DNA of 64,000 nt. Origin: Serilophus lunatus. Taxonomy: Eukaryota > Chordata > Aves > Passeriformes > Eurylaimidae. The stretch's first letter is position 1. Each line of letters begins with the position of its first letter. The stretch covers positions 2,221,746 through 2,285,745 of the forward strand of contig VXBA01002668.1 in the NCBI GenBank assembly GCA_013399895.1, read 5' to 3'. The position numbers were made by a program, and so were the translations under genes. A model generated the notes under the pieces. That model saw only the letters and a program-made list of their open reading frames with translations. It was not told where the DNA came from and made no database searches. This document shows, one piece after another, positions 25,455 through 38,214 of the stretch.

Positions 25455-27362
25455 GGGAAAAATACACAGAGGGGTAAGGGGGGGTGGGGTTTGTTTGGGT
25501 GATAAGTAAATAACTGTTGCTTCCTTTTTCTACATTTTTGTCTGAAAGCCGCTTGATTTGAAGGGTATAGTAAAGTGGAGAGGGAGTTTTTCTCTCCTAC
25601 TCCAGGAAGGTTCCCATCTTCCCTGGAAGGTATTGTTCGAACCCTGGGACACACACTTATAAAAAGTTTTCTGGAGCAAGAGGAAATAGTGATGTCTTCT
25701 GTCAGACAAGACTTTTTTAAACATTAATTACAAGTTTCACCACCATGAAGAACTTCAGGAGGTGCAGCTGATTACCTGCATTTCAAAGGTAGCAAAAGTC
25801 TTAGGAGGACACAAAAAAACCAGTGTTTTGCCAGTCTTGTAAGGAAGATGTGAAGGCTGGAAAACATGTGGGCTGCAAATGTGACTTTGCTTCGTTTGAT
25901 ACATGAATCAAAGGTATGTCCTTTACTCAGACCTTTCAGAATTTCTCTTCTTTGCCTGTGGGTAAGGAAATATTCATTGAAGAAACAGCAGGGGAAGGAG
26001 GAATACTAGTAAAGGTCGGTAATGATCAGTCAGACTTGCTTTTTTCTTGTAGGCTGCGTATAGGGCCCCTGTGCATATCACTAGGAGAAAAGCAAATTCC
26101 TACAAAGTGTTGTCCTCATGAAAGGAGGACAAATTTACCTTTCCATTACCATTTATGTAGGTGTATGAACAGAGACCAATGATGGGAAACAGCTGACAGT
26201 AGGGTTTATACTTTTTCAGATGGCTGTCTTCTAGATCTCACCTAGTGCCTCACTACCATTGCTAAGAAAATAAGTCTCAGTTACCATTTGAATGAATTTT
26301 CTTTAAAAAAATAATAATAAACCCTGCTAAAGACCTATATGCATGGCAAAGTTGAAATGTTTATGGGTTTGTTTTTCAATTGGAACATATGGTCTGCTTA
26401 GAGCAATTCTCATTTGACTTCAATATGATCTTCTTCACAGCATCAAAAGTGTACTTATAGGAACTAGGTCAAAAAATCAGTAAGGCTATATCAAAATTTT
26501 ATCAAATGCAAGACACAAACCCTCACTGCTCACTCTACACTGACCAAAAATCAGGTGACTGTGACAAAGCAATGTCAACTCAAAATGATTATAATCTGTC
26601 GCCCAGCTCCATCCACTTGTAAAATAGTAGGATTTTACATCTAGACTCTGTATGCTGTGAATGAAGTCACGTAGTCTGTCTCATTACTTGAAGGATATCT
26701 GAAGGCAATTGTACTAGATCATCATTCTAGTCTAGTCTAGTCCAGTCTAGTCTAGTCTATTCATCTCAGTAGAATACCCACAATGTACACCACACAACAT
26801 ATTACTCTGTATCTTTAGACCATTTATAAGATAGTGAGCTTCTTCAGAATCATTGTTAAATCTTTAAATATGTAAAGCTATGAAAAAGCATTAAATTTTC
26901 AGAAAATGATGATACAAATTCAGGTTGTACAGCAGAACTAGTGGTGCATTTTCATATTTTTGCATGTTAGTATTCCTCTCAATGTACTAAATAACTAAAT
27001 GAACTGCAGCTCTTAATAAGGAAATTTCATTTCACTGAAATACCTGTCAACGTTTTCTATGTGATTTAAAATGTGTTCAGTACCTTTCATGAAAGGTTAA
27101 GCATGATGGATTATTATGTCTTCTAAGTTCTTGATTTCTGGAGAGAAATACAACTAAAATATCTAGCGGTGAGAAACATGCAGGAAGCAAAACATGTGGA
27201 CCTGATGCCTTAAGGGGTATGCTTAATATTTTGGAGAATTCACTTTTTCTAGGTAGCTGAATAACTTGGAATATTAAGGGCTAGAAGAGCCTGTGTTCCT
27301 ATGTGTTTGCATTCTTGTGTATAGATAAGTGGGGTATAAGACAAAACATAGAATTAAGTTTC
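25455..27362. other. Unassigned stretch with a small satellite
   Basis: There is no gene or transposon that I can support. It holds a G-rich run at about 25,476-25,496 and the TCTAG array listed separately. Short ORFs here resemble nothing I know. Confidence 0.5.
26726..26760 (+). repeat. (TCTAG)7 pentanucleotide array
   Basis: There are seven tandem TCTAG units. The fourth has a C (tccag) and the last ends in T. It is a short pentanucleotide microsatellite, unrelated in sequence to the large TAGAA array at 44.5 kb. Confidence 0.85.
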
Positions 27363-27367
27363 CAGGC
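27363..27367 (+). repeat. Target-site duplication, left (caggc)
   Basis: These five bases stand directly before the TG of the 1.09-kb LTR. They are repeated exactly at 28,459-28,463. Confidence 0.9.
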
Positions 27368-28458
27368 TGTATTGGTTTTTCTGTGGCCAGGTTTTGGTGG
27401 CAGTGGGGGGGGCTGAGGGAGAGGCTTCTTCGAGAAGCTACTGGAAGTTTCCCCATGCCCAGGCTGGGCCCGCTGCTGGCCAAGGCCGGGCCAATCAGTA
27501 GTTGGCAGAACGCCTCTGTGATAACATATTTAAGAAGGAAGAAAAAAAAAGAGGTGGTTGAAAAATGAAGATGGCTGCCGGAGAGGAGCAGAGTGAGAGC
27601 CTGTGAGCAACAACGCAGACACCAAGGTCAGTGCAGAAGGAGGGGCAGGAGATGCTCCTGGCGCCGGAGCTGAGATCCAGCTGCAGCCCATGGTGCAGCC
27701 CATGGTGAAGCAGCTGTGCCCCTGCAGCCCATGGAGGACCACAGGAGTGCAGAGATCCACCTGTAGCCCGTGGAGGAGCCACGCCGGAGCAGGTGGATGC
27801 TGGGGGAAGCTGTAGCCCGTGGGAGACCCAAAGTGGAGCTGGGTCCTGGCAGGGGACTGTAGCTTGTGGGAAGAGGAGCCCACTTGGAGTAGGATTCTCC
27901 TGTTAGGATGCGTGGCTCGTGGGGCCCACGCTGGAGCAGCCTGTGCCTGAGAGACTGCATCCTGTGGAATATCAGCCATGCGGCAGCTGCGGGTGAAGGG
28001 CTGCTGCCCATGGGATGGACTCTCGCCGGAGCAGTTTGTGAGAGGAACTGTATCCTGTGAGGGATGGGACCCCATGGAACGTGGCTGGAAGGACTCTTCT
28101 CCCCAAGCAGCGGCTGAGAACAGCAGCTGACCACAGCAACACCTCCCCCCCACCTCGCCTTTTCCCTTGAACGCTGCAGGAGAATAGGTTGGATGTAAGA
28201 AGGAGGGGGTGGGGGGTAAAAGGTGTCTTTTAGTCTCTCACTCTTAGCTCTGATCTTGTTAGTAATAAATTTGATTATTATTCCCACATAGAGTCTTGTT
28301 TTGCCTGTGACGGTGATTAAGAAAGAATCTGTTATAGTCCTTATCATGAATAACGAAACCTCTCGTTATATTCTCTCTCTCCTCTATAGTTGGGCAAGGG
28401 GGAGTGAGAAGGTGGCTGTAGTGGGCCCCTGGCACCCAGCCTGGGTTAAACCACTACA
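27368..28458 (+). mobile_element. ERVL-type solo LTR with repetitive GC-rich core (1,091 bp)
   Basis: The element starts 'tgtattggttttt', ends 'gttaaaccactaca' and is bracketed by a perfect 5-bp duplication (caggc). It contains a CCAAT box (27,491), a TATA-like 'atatttaag' (about 27,526-27,534), and an AATAAA signal at 28,264-28,269 followed by the 'gtcttgttttgcctgtgacggtgatt' region typical of this avian LTR type. Between about 27,670 and 28,080 it is made of degenerate repeats of a 'ctgcagcccatggagga...cacgctggagca' motif. That core is stop-poor and gives open frames of over 200 codons on the minus strand, which are by-products and not genes. No internal region is present. The ERVL label is based on the 5-bp duplication and end sequences. 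Confidence 0.9.
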
Positions 28459-28463
28459 CAGGC
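28459..28463 (+). repeat. Target-site duplication, right (caggc)
   Basis: This is the right-hand copy of the 5-bp duplication. It is identical to 27,363-27,367. Confidence 0.9.
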
Positions 28464-28870
28464 TTACTAGGGGCTGGACATAGGTGAGGTTAAGTAATAA
28501 GGGACAATTTTCAATTTTTTTATCTGTTGCCCTTACGGCATCAGACCAATCCTGATTAATCTTGATACAGAGCAAAATTTGCCGTCCAGATGCTTAAAAA
28601 TAATAATAAAAAAGATAATTCCTTTCATATCCTGAAAATTGAAATACCAACTCATTAATTACTCATTGAAAATACAAATAGTGGGATTTCAGTATTTAAC
28701 TCTCTTTCATCAATATCTTCAATTCATACTTTTCTCCTTTAAGTCTAGACCAGGTATGTCAGCCTGAATATGGTGATTCATTTAAAAGTCACTTACATCA
28801 CCAGTATTGTTCAAAATATTAGCTGTCAAAAGCATGAAAAACTCCTGTTTGAATAATCATCTCCTTCTAT
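28464..28870. other. Unassigned AT-rich stretch
   Basis: I see nothing in this stretch apart from short A-rich runs near 28,595-28,615. It lies between the solo LTR and the 5'-truncation point of the next CR1. Confidence 0.5.
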
Positions 28871-30037
28871 GACAAGGTGACACACTTAGTGGATGAGGGG
28901 AAGGTCTGGGTGTTTCTACCTGGACTTTAGTAACACCTTTGCCACCATTTCAAACATTTTTCTTCTGGAGAAATTGGCTGCTCATATCTTGGATGAGCAT
29001 ATGTTTCACCGATAAAAAACTGGCTAGAAGTGTGAGTCCAGATAGTGGTAGTGAATGGAATACTATCCAGCTGGTGGCCAGACACAAATGGTGTTTCCCA
29101 GAGTTCAGTATTGCAGGCAGTCCTGTTCAGTATCTTTATCAATGATCTGGATGAGGGAGAAGAGCGCCAGTTTGAGAGAGTTAGTTTGCAGATGACACTG
29201 GGTTGGGTGGGAGTATTGATCTGTTGGAGAGTAGGAAGGCTCTGTAGAGAGATCTGCACAGGCTGGATTGATGGGTTGAGGTCAATTGTATAAGGTTCAA
29301 CCAAGCCAAGGACTGGGTCCTGCACTTCAGTCACAACCCCTGTAAGCAACGTTATAGGCTGGGGAAGGAGTAGCTGAGATGCTGCCTGGTGGGAAAGGAC
29401 CTGGGGGTGCTGGTGGACAGCAGCTGAACATGTGCCAGCAGCGTTCCCAAGTGGCCAAGAAGGCCAATGGCATCCTGGTTTGTAACTCGAATACTGTGAC
29501 CAGCAGGACCAGGACAGTGATTGTCCACCTGTACTCAGCACTGGTGAGGCCACACATTGAATCCTGTGCTGTTTTGGGCCCCTCACTACAAGAAGACTTT
29601 GAGGTACTTGAGCATGTCCAGGGAAGGACAACGGAGCTGATGAAGGGTCTGGAGTACAAGTCTTATGCAGGGGCAGCTGAGGGAGCTAGGATTGTTTAGC
29701 CTGGAGAAAAGGAGACTCGGGGGGACCTTATCATTCTATCTGATAGAAGGTTGTAGACAGGTGAGGGTCTCTCTCTTCTCAAAGTAACAAGCAGTAGAAC
29801 AAGAGGAAATGGCCTCATGGTGTGCCAGGGAATGTGTAGATCGGATATTAGGAAAAATTTCTTCACCAAAAGGGTTATCAAGCACAGGGAAGTGGAGGAG
29901 TCGTCATCCAGGTATTTAAAAGACATGAGGATGCGGCACTAAGGGACACAGTTTAGTGGTGGACTTGGCAGTGCTGAGCTAATGGTTGGACTCCATGAAC
30001 TTGGAGTTATTTTTCAATCTTAACAATGATTCTGTGA
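28871..30037 (+). mobile_element. CR1 LINE, 5'-truncated, about 1.17 kb
   Basis: This is the 3' part of a CR1 reverse-transcriptase ORF and its 3' UTR. Recognisable pieces in order: the 'gatgaggggaaggtctgggtgtttctacctggactttagtaa' region (motif A), 'ttcagtattgcaggcagtcctgttcagtatctttatcaatgatctggatgag' (motif B and downstream), 'FADD' at 29,185-29,196, the 'gggaaaggacctgggggtgctggtggacag' block, 'cactggtgaggccacacattgaatcctgtgctg', 'ggcctcatggtgtgccaggg', and the end 'gattctgtga'. Many frameshifts and stops break the ORF, so it is dead. Confidence 0.9.
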
Positions 30038-33000
30038 AAAGTCAACAAAATTTCGACTTATTTCCCTTATAGAATGTTGGGGTTTTTTTGGTAAACAATA
30101 TCAGATACTGTATATACATGAATATTTATTTAAATGATCGTATATCTAACATTTTAATTCATATTCCTAATTTTTGTATTTTTACCTCTTTACAGAATAA
30201 GGGATGACATTATTTTTGATATAGCTTGGACCAACTCTGCTTGAATGAAAATTAGGTTCCATTTAAAAATTACATCAAACAAAACCTGAGATAGTTAACT
30301 GAAGGAAAGCGTACGCAAGAGGAGAGGAGAAAAAGTTCAGTGCAGTATAGCATACTTATCATATCAAGCATCATGTAATTGAGAAGCTCCTTTTCAGCAT
30401 GTCCTTCAGGATTTCAAAATTAGTAAATTCATTTTTTTTACTTTCTGTAGGAAGAAAGAGGACAATTTATCACTGCTCACTCTGTCAGATTTTCAGTTTT
30501 TGATGAACTAGTCATTAAATCAACCCAGTATAATATTCCCTCTGTTTCCCTGGGAGAGGCTGTGGCTGTCCAAAGCCAGCTTGGTATCTCAGCAAAGATG
30601 CAGGTCCATGTACTCACCCAGGGCTATTATCAATTCTGCACTTTGGATGATTTAGAAACTTTGGCACCAAGTGCATGCTCTTGTCAGCTATTCAATGGCA
30701 GTTGAGGACTCCAGCCAGGCTTCAGACACAGGGTTTTCTAAACTTGGCCACACTGCAGCCCATGCTCAGCTCCAGCGTGGCACGGTGGGGGCTGGCAGCT
30801 TTATGGGACCAAGGTTGAGCCTCTCCACCAGAGCCAGTCATATAACTCTGGGATCCTACTGTGAGGCATGAAATGGAGGATCTGAGAGACAGAGTCATCA
30901 CATATATATAGCTACAATTTCCCATTAGTAAAGATTTACCAGGACGGCAAATGTAAATTATCTTTAAGCTATTTCTGCAATACTTCCTGGAAGTATCTCA
31001 CAGCCAGGTCTCCCAGTAAATCTGAAAGGGATCCCAGAGATCACTTTCAGGCTGGAAATAGACTAAATAGAAAGGATTCCAGGGGACCCCAGTGAGATTT
31101 TACAATTTTAAAATCTCCCATACTTGTATTTTAGAGTCAAAGAGTTGACTTGTGATCTGTACAAGACATAAAATACTTAATACATGCTCAGGTTTTTTTC
31201 TTTTTTTTTTTTTTTTTTTTTTTTAGGTAGATTATAAATTTATTGCAGTCTTATGGCACACTATTCAGATTGATTTATGGGGCACAGCTCAGACTTCTTA
31301 TAGCTGAATTACCAAGTACAAACCAGGTACACCATCCCATTAAAAACGAATTTACTATGGGAACTGCACATTGAAAGTTAAATAATGGCTTTATTTTTAA
31401 GCTGAAACTGAAATATTTGCTTTTCTGCCAACTAATCCAAAACAGTCTATGAATAATTGGCATTACCTTTGCTTTCAAAATATTGTTTATTTTCAGTGAA
31501 GGTCATAGTCTTCAGGGAAAAATTTCAGAATAATGAGCACTACTTTACATATTCTGACCTGTAGTATCACCACTGTCACACCTTTGCACTGAAGGGCATG
31601 TTTATCTTGGCAAAAGAACTTAGTTATGTTGCAGTGGGGTTTTTTATAGATATGTTTATTTTGTTTTATTTTAAGGGAAATTTTACATGTGTATGCATAT
31701 ACATGAATAGCTGCAATTCATATGAACTGCAAAGTCATAAACAAGTTCCACATCAACAAATTCTAGAACAAAACAGTTCTTAGTCCTAGAGGGTATACCA
31801 TCACAAGTTTTGCTTACTTCACATTTCATAGGAAATTTAAGAAAATGTCCTAAAGAATAAGGGAGAAAAAAGGAAGTGTGAGGTTCTCTTTTTCATATTT
31901 TTTCTTCCACAGTCTGATCATAACAGAATGTACAGTGTTATAAGAATGCCCCAGTGTAGGTATTTCTAAATTTCCATTTTACAGTCTATAAGGATAAAAG
32001 TAAATTCCTTACAACAGTGAAAATATAGAGTCCCAACCTGAGCTGCAGACATAGACCTCATTTTTGTTTCTAAAATTTTCTGAATGTTAATTTTTTTTTA
32101 TGCACTTAGGATTAACAAGGAGAGTCACTTTGGAAAGAAGTCCTCTATAGAATCTTTCATCAGATGGTATGGAAACCTTGCTTAACATACCAGAAGTGAT
32201 GAAATAGGAAACCATCAGATTATGGCTCATAAAATACAATTAAAAAAAAATGATAGTAAAGGTAAATAATTTCCTCTCCTTGCCATTTGTAATTTCATTT
32301 ATTTGGAGAACCATTTGAACTTGTAAATAAGTTATTACAATAACTGAGCTTTTGTACTGCTGTCCATGCTGCTAGCTGGGGTGACCAGTTTACCCAGATC
32401 AGCACGGTTGAATCTTGCCCAACATACTTACTCATTATAGAATCTCTGATGAACTGAAAAGACCTTCCCACGCTCCATCTAGAACCTGATTTTGTTCATG
32501 GTCTTGAAGTCTTGGGAGACCAGAGGAATTCATTATGTAGTTATACTTAAACACATAGGTGTTTAAGTAGGTACATATTTAATTTTGTTTTTCCCCAGTA
32601 GACTGCCTCCTTAATTCCATTTCTTAAGCACAGGGGTTCATTGATCTGCATGCTACCCAAGGTCCCCTACCATACACTCCTCCTGCACCATTTTCAAGCA
32701 CACAGTGCCCTTTCACAGTGCACCAAAGTGAAGCAGGTGCCAACTGAATACAAAAGAAGCTGCCTTTTCAGTCGAGTGCAATAGAGCTGAACTAAAACTG
32801 TACAGCACCCATAACCAGGTAAGTGACATCCTTACCCTTTCTATGTTCCTCTGGCCTTTGGAGCAGGTGTTTGCATGTCACAGAAGTACTTGTTTGATCC
32901 CACTTTTTCCTTATCTGGAATGCATTCATGCAAAACATAAGTCAACTGTCTGGTTTAAGGGTATGCTTTGTGTAGAGAACAATCAGCATTCTATATGCAG

Positions 33001-34152
33001 AAAGAAAAAAATAGTTTATGTAGGTTTTGCCTCATTTGTAAGAATCATAGTGAAAACATGGAGAGTCGCCATTGCCTGATCAAGACGTGACTCTCATCCA
33101 GGTTTTTGGCACTTTAGGTGTGGAGTGATCCTGTTCAAGTATGCATTCGGAAAGCATTCTGGATTACCCCACGTCTATCCCACTGTCAGGCACTGTACTG
33201 CCAGACAGAAATTCAGTCTAAATTTCCCAGTGCAGGGCATGGAATATAATTTGTGTTAGGCAACCTGGACAGTAAGTTGAAAGGAGATCATGAGAAAAAG
33301 GGTCAAAAGCTGAAAAGATTTTTATGAGAAAAGACTAGGACCAAGGGAACTACTAGAAATGAACTGTATAAAGAGGCACATCTGTATTTATTTACAAGTG
33401 TTACAGTGGACATATATAAAAATTGCAAGTGTGATGTGCATGCAGAATACTCAGTGCTTCTAACATGTTGTTTTATTATACTATTTGACAATAGTTTCCC
33501 AGTAATGGATCATACCTGTTAATGATGATTTTAAAATGGAACTGGAATGAAAACAGGACTTCTTCTCCTTAATCTCTTACATGTGATACAATACAGTAGA
33601 TATGATCTACTACTTGTGTTGTGGTATACCATGATTGGCCAGTGGCACAGCATGTGCTACACAGAGCACTTTCCAGCTGTGTTGGCAAGTCTTACATTTA
33701 TATGTATATATTCTTTTTAGAGATATTAATTACTTGATTTTTATTTCCTGAGCAACTATGACATTAAATAAATGAAAAAAAATTATAAAGCACAGGATAA
33801 ATCAACATCTATAATTTATGACTGTTTATGCTTTAAAAATATTCCATCACATTTTCCTCTTGTTACAAAACACTTTACATAGACAGAAATCGTAAATTAT
33901 TATTTCATAATGCATAACAATAGGCATCTGAATCATCTATTTGGTGAACCTGATGCAGTTCTTGGGAAATTTAGGAGTCTCAGAATCACATGTACTGAAA
34001 AGACTGTCAGCCATTGGGATCAAAGCAAACGATGTCAGATAACCAGTGACAAAGGTCAGGGACCACACCAAGTACCATGCAAAAAGAAGGTTAGTTCATA
34101 TTCTATTTTCTAAACTTCCATCTCTGACCCTTGCACAAATGCTGAAAGGGAA
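30038..34152. other. 4.1-kb stretch, no gene seen
   Basis: No gene or clear transposon is seen. A slightly GC-richer patch lies near 30,540-30,880 and a long T tract is listed separately. A weak 47-bp exon candidate at 32,772-32,818 is discussed in the findings. Confidence 0.5.
31193..31224 (+). repeat. Poly(T) tract T7-C-T24
   Basis: Seven T, one C, then 24 T. It could be the reverse of a retrotransposed poly(A) tail, but the bases to its left do not look like any element or transcript that I recognise. It may also be a plain homopolymer and is prone to length error. Confidence 0.9.
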
Positions 34153-34768
34153 ATCATAGAATCATAGACTCCATAGGGTTGGAAAAGACCATTAAGATCA
34201 TCAAGTCTAGCCATTAACACAGCACTGCCTAGCCCACCACTAAATTACGCCTCTAAGCACCACATCTATGCATTTTTTAAATATCTTCAGGGTCAGTGAC
34301 TCAAATCACTTTCCTAGGCAGCCTGTTCCTGTGCTTGACAGCCCTTTCAGTGAAGACATTTTTCCCAATAGTCAATTTAAACCTGTCCTGGTGCAAATCC
34401 TCTCATCCTGCCTCTTTTTACCAGGGACAAGAAACTGACTCCCACCTGGCTACAACCTCCTTTCAGGTAGTTGTAAAGAGTGATAAGGTCTCTCCTGAGC
34501 CTCCTTTTCTCCAAGCTGAATAAGCCCAGCTTCTTCAGTCAGCCCTCCCCAAGACTTGGGCTCCAGCCCCCTCAGTAGCTCTGTTGCCCTACTCTGGACA
34601 TTTTCCAGCACCTCAGTATCTTTCTTGCAGTGAAGTGTCCGAAACAGAATGCAAATGTGCCAGGGATAATCACCGCCCTGGCACTTCTGGTCACACTATT
34701 GCTGATACCAGCCAGGATGCCATTGACCTTCTTGCCCACATGGGCACACTGGGAGCTCATATTCCTCA
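34153..34768 (-). mobile_element. CR1 LINE, minus strand, about 0.6 kb
   Basis: Its plus-strand left edge is the reversed CR1 tail 'atcatagaatcatagact', followed by 'gggttggaaaagaccattaagatcatcaagtct'. Typical CR1 blocks follow: 'aggcagcctgttcctgtg', 'ccttttctccaagctgaa', 'ccctactctggacattttccagcacctcagtatctttcttgcag', and 'aggatgccattgaccttcttgcccacatgggcacactg'. It ends by 5' truncation near 34,768. It covers the C-terminal end of the reverse-transcriptase ORF and the 3' UTR. Confidence 0.9.
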
Positions 34769-37052
34769 AGGAACTGCTGGTGTGAGAGAAGAGAGGATAA
34801 TGTCTTCAGGAAAACTGGACTCCAAGTTCAAAGTTCCTTGGAATAGCATTTTATTGTATGTCCAAAGCTAGAAAGGCCTTTCAGGTACTTAATATTGTCT
34901 TTCTACCATTGTTCTTCCAAAAGCTAGCCTAGAAAAAGCTGGAGAACTCACCTTGTATATTCAAAACAGCTAGTAAGGTCATTCCAGAATTATATATATA
35001 AATATTCACCCCAGTATTCAGTCTTACAGTCTACCTTCCATCATAACCTAACATTCATACTTCTTGAATTTTCCTTACCATGAAAACAAAGGTCAACTTG
35101 AGTAAAGTTTATGGCAGCAGAGATCAATAGAAGAGGAGATGGAACACAGTATACTGGACAAAGACTTTATTCGAATAATGTATAAAAGCTAACATGGAGA
35201 ACTAGCATGACACACAACCAAATTGCATAAGGAAGAGAGTATTTAGTCCACTGACTTTCTTTCCTTGAATCATTTTGGTAGCTATTTTCTTAAATGAGTT
35301 TCAGCTCATTTTCAGAACAGTAGCCGCTGATTTATCCACAGCTGAATTTTACATCCACTATCACCAGTCATGTGAGAAAGTGCTTATCTGCCTTGGGATA
35401 TGCCAAGTATTGGTTCTTCTAGTTACATTATTTTGTTGAGTAGAGAAGAAACATAGTGACAGTCTCCCATATGGTATTCAGGGGAGAACATTAGTACATT
35501 ACTGCCCAAACTCCACTCACTTCCTCAATCAGAGACAGAGGGTGACCTTGTTTTCTTTGTTAAATTGTCCAATTGCAATTTGATCTGCCATTTCACACAT
35601 TAGCAGAGGAGGTCCACTGCTTTGTCTATTCTCATTTGTTGCAGTCTCTTTGGCTAGTTTTCCTTATGTGCAATTCATATCTCATAAAGCGTTTTTGTGG
35701 GGAGAGAACTCGTTTACAAGTGCTAATATAAAACTGATTAGAAATGAGCCATATGGTTCCCTAAATTACTAATTCTGCTTACTAATTAGAAAAGCAGGAA
35801 CCATGTGGAAGACACTCTGAGTGAAAGCCCCTCACTTTCTAATATCGTTTATTTAGAAGTCGGAGCAATGGTCTTGTCCCACTATCCTGACCCAGTCAGC
35901 AGCACGACGTGCGCCTTCTGTCCAGGACCCTGGAGAGTGCCTTCCCCCTCTCCCCGACCAGAGGGACCTCCCGCTCTTCCCAGCTCTCGGTGGAACAGAT
36001 TTCAAGAAAACACGTATTTTCAAAGAGGGTAAAAAAAGTGTATGGGTATGGCTACCCATCCTGTTAAGCGGGAGACAAGGCAAATATGTGTGCTGGTGAT
36101 TTATGTGAGAAATTTCCCTCAGGAAATGTTTTCTTTTCACACTTCCTGACTGTTATTCTTTGATGGCAATGAGAAAATAGTTTGTTTAAGGAGATTTTGA
36201 TAGACAGTACTATTTTATTTTTTTTTTCTTTGCACTGTATCCTGAAATAGGACTTTTAAACCTCTGGATAGCATAGAAATGTGTCAGAGTCCTCTCTTCC
36301 TCCCACTGAGAACTGCATAGAGACACTTCACCTGTCATTTACTTTTGCTTGCACTATTTACATCCCTCAGTCATGGTTGCATAACCTTCATGTGGCAACA
36401 ATAGCAACTGCACGCATTGGCAGAGTTTTACAGAAAGTATGATGTGTTTTTACCTAGCAGCTACACTAGAGAACCCTCGTCTTTGAGGATTGTTTGCAAT
36501 ACTCTGTAGATCACAGGGTGAAAATTTTTAAGTTGCAGCAAGTATAATTGTCTCTGAAGAGGGACTCTAGAATCTCTTCTAGTTTTGGAGGGTTTTTTCC
36601 CCAAACAATTCTCCTGGTCGTGGTTTTATTAAAAATCTCAGTATTGGAATGGCTTGATAGACTCTCAAAAATAGGTCAGTGAGTGCATGTCAGCATACAT
36701 GTTTGGAAATGTGAATTCAGTTTTAAAAGGAAAATTATAATTCAGATCACTTTTCATCTCACAGTTTTGGAGAACTGATGTCTCCTGTTTTTTAATGACT
36801 TACAAGAATAAACTATGCAGCCAAGAACGCACAATGGGAATCCTTTTAATACTTAATCAGAAAACAAACCCACACTGTGCCTTACCTGACAGACAATTTA
36901 TGTTCCAGCAGGTAAGATTTCTAAAGAAAAAGTACTCTGAGCACAATATAACCAGTTTACTAACTTGGTGTCAAATGGCTGACTACTTATTCTTGGGCAT
37001 GGATAACACACTAATACAGAGCACATGAAAACACTATCAATAAACATGTGGA
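34769..37052. other. Unassigned stretch with an isolated CpG-rich block
   Basis: No gene is called. Bases about 35,865-36,018 form an isolated GC- and CpG-rich block in AT-rich DNA (see findings). A candidate 5' splice site (CAGCAG, then GTAAGA at 36,912) ends an open 17-codon stretch, but it proves nothing alone. Confidence 0.45.
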
Positions 37053-37115
37053 TGAAGGACAGACCAGATGACCGCTTTACATCAGTTCCAACAATCCTTC
37101 TTCATGATTCTCTGT
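37053..37115 (+). mobile_element. Probable CR1 3'-end remnant
   Basis: The string 'gatgaaggacagaccagatgaccgctttac', then 'ttccaacaatcc' and 'catgattctctgtga', follows the order of a CR1 3' end ('gactagatgacc...ttccaaccc...attctatgattctgtga'). It is only about 60 bases long and diverged, so chance similarity is possible. Confidence 0.5.
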
Positions 37116-38214
37116 GAGAGTGCACACATCCATCCATAAAACTTCCTTGTCAATGAAGGATAGGGCATGATAGGCATTTAGTTACAGGTTATTAGTAAGT
37201 TGAAAGAGTAGGTGTTAAATGGGACTCTAAAAACAGCTGCAGAAGAGGTGGGGTTTGCTTTTGTTTTTGTTTTTTTTTTTTTCTTTGTAGAGAAAAAAGA
37301 GAACCCTTCATAGTACTAGAAAACAACAGATTTGGAAAAGTTCCAAAAGAATATCTGAAATTCCAGATCATTTTCTAAGATCTTGAGCAAAAACCTCTTT
37401 GTGGTTGCTGGCATTAAGAAAATGCTATTCAACTTGAGTGAACCTAATGCTTCTATTCAAGAATGTCTCAAAGGAATGAAACCAACTAAAAGATTAGATG
37501 GAATCTGAGTTTTAGACCAGAGATTCATTTGTAACAGGATTCCCTTTAAAAGCAAATGCTATTTAAAATTATTGATGTGGGCGTTAGGGCACTGAAAAGC
37601 ATGTCATCGCCTTGAAGAGCTCTATAATTCCTTTGGTAAGATGACTGTATGGAAGTCCCCTTCCCCTTTGATAACTGACCCAGAGGGCATTTATTGAGTT
37701 CAAAGAGAAGGCACAAATACCATTTTTTCCCTTGTAAAATCAATCTACATAGAAGACAGAGCACAAAGAATCTCACTTTTTTTCCGTCTTATAGATTTGA
37801 TTTAATATGTATATTCATGAAGAATGTTTCTTTTTCCAAATGTTGACTCATCTTTACTTAGGTGCATATTATCATACATCATTCTGAGCAAGCGATGGCA
37901 TAACTTTTTATGTTATGTAAGCTTATCCCAAATAGAATTCTCTTTGAGTTAACTTCCCCAGAGAACAAATAATTATGTATTAGAGGCTGCACAAGATGTT
38001 GGTGATGATTTATGGGGTAAAAATAACTGTACAATTGAATACAACACTGCATTGAACTCATTATAGACATTTATTGTCAGTTTATCTATTTATTTATAGC
38101 CACATTTTTTGTGTTATTTTAGCCCTAAGAAAAACCTAAGACCAAGTCCTTCTGTGATAGTTTTTTTCTTTTTCTTGATTCCTGAATATTGTTTAAGTCT
38201 GTGATATGTTCAAA
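37116..38214. other. Unassigned stretch
   Basis: There is no gene or clear repeat. A T-rich run lies near 37,258-37,283. Confidence 0.5.

Noticed and set aside
25625..25645. Second T-loop-like string (gttcgaaccc), possible tRNA-derived SINE
   Set aside because: There is no A box, no tail and no flanking duplication.
27530..28347. Minus-strand open frames of 207 and 239 codons, proline- and serine-rich
   Set aside because: They lie wholly inside the solo LTR at 27,368-28,458, in its GC-rich repeat core, and run antisense to the LTR. No start context or family was recognised.
28927..29631. Minus-strand 234-codon open frame
   Set aside because: It is antisense to a plus-strand CR1 element and matches no protein.
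31193..31224. Poly(T) tract as the tail of a minus-strand processed pseudogene
   Set aside because: The bases to its right do not read as any transcript I know on the minus strand, and no flanking duplication was found.
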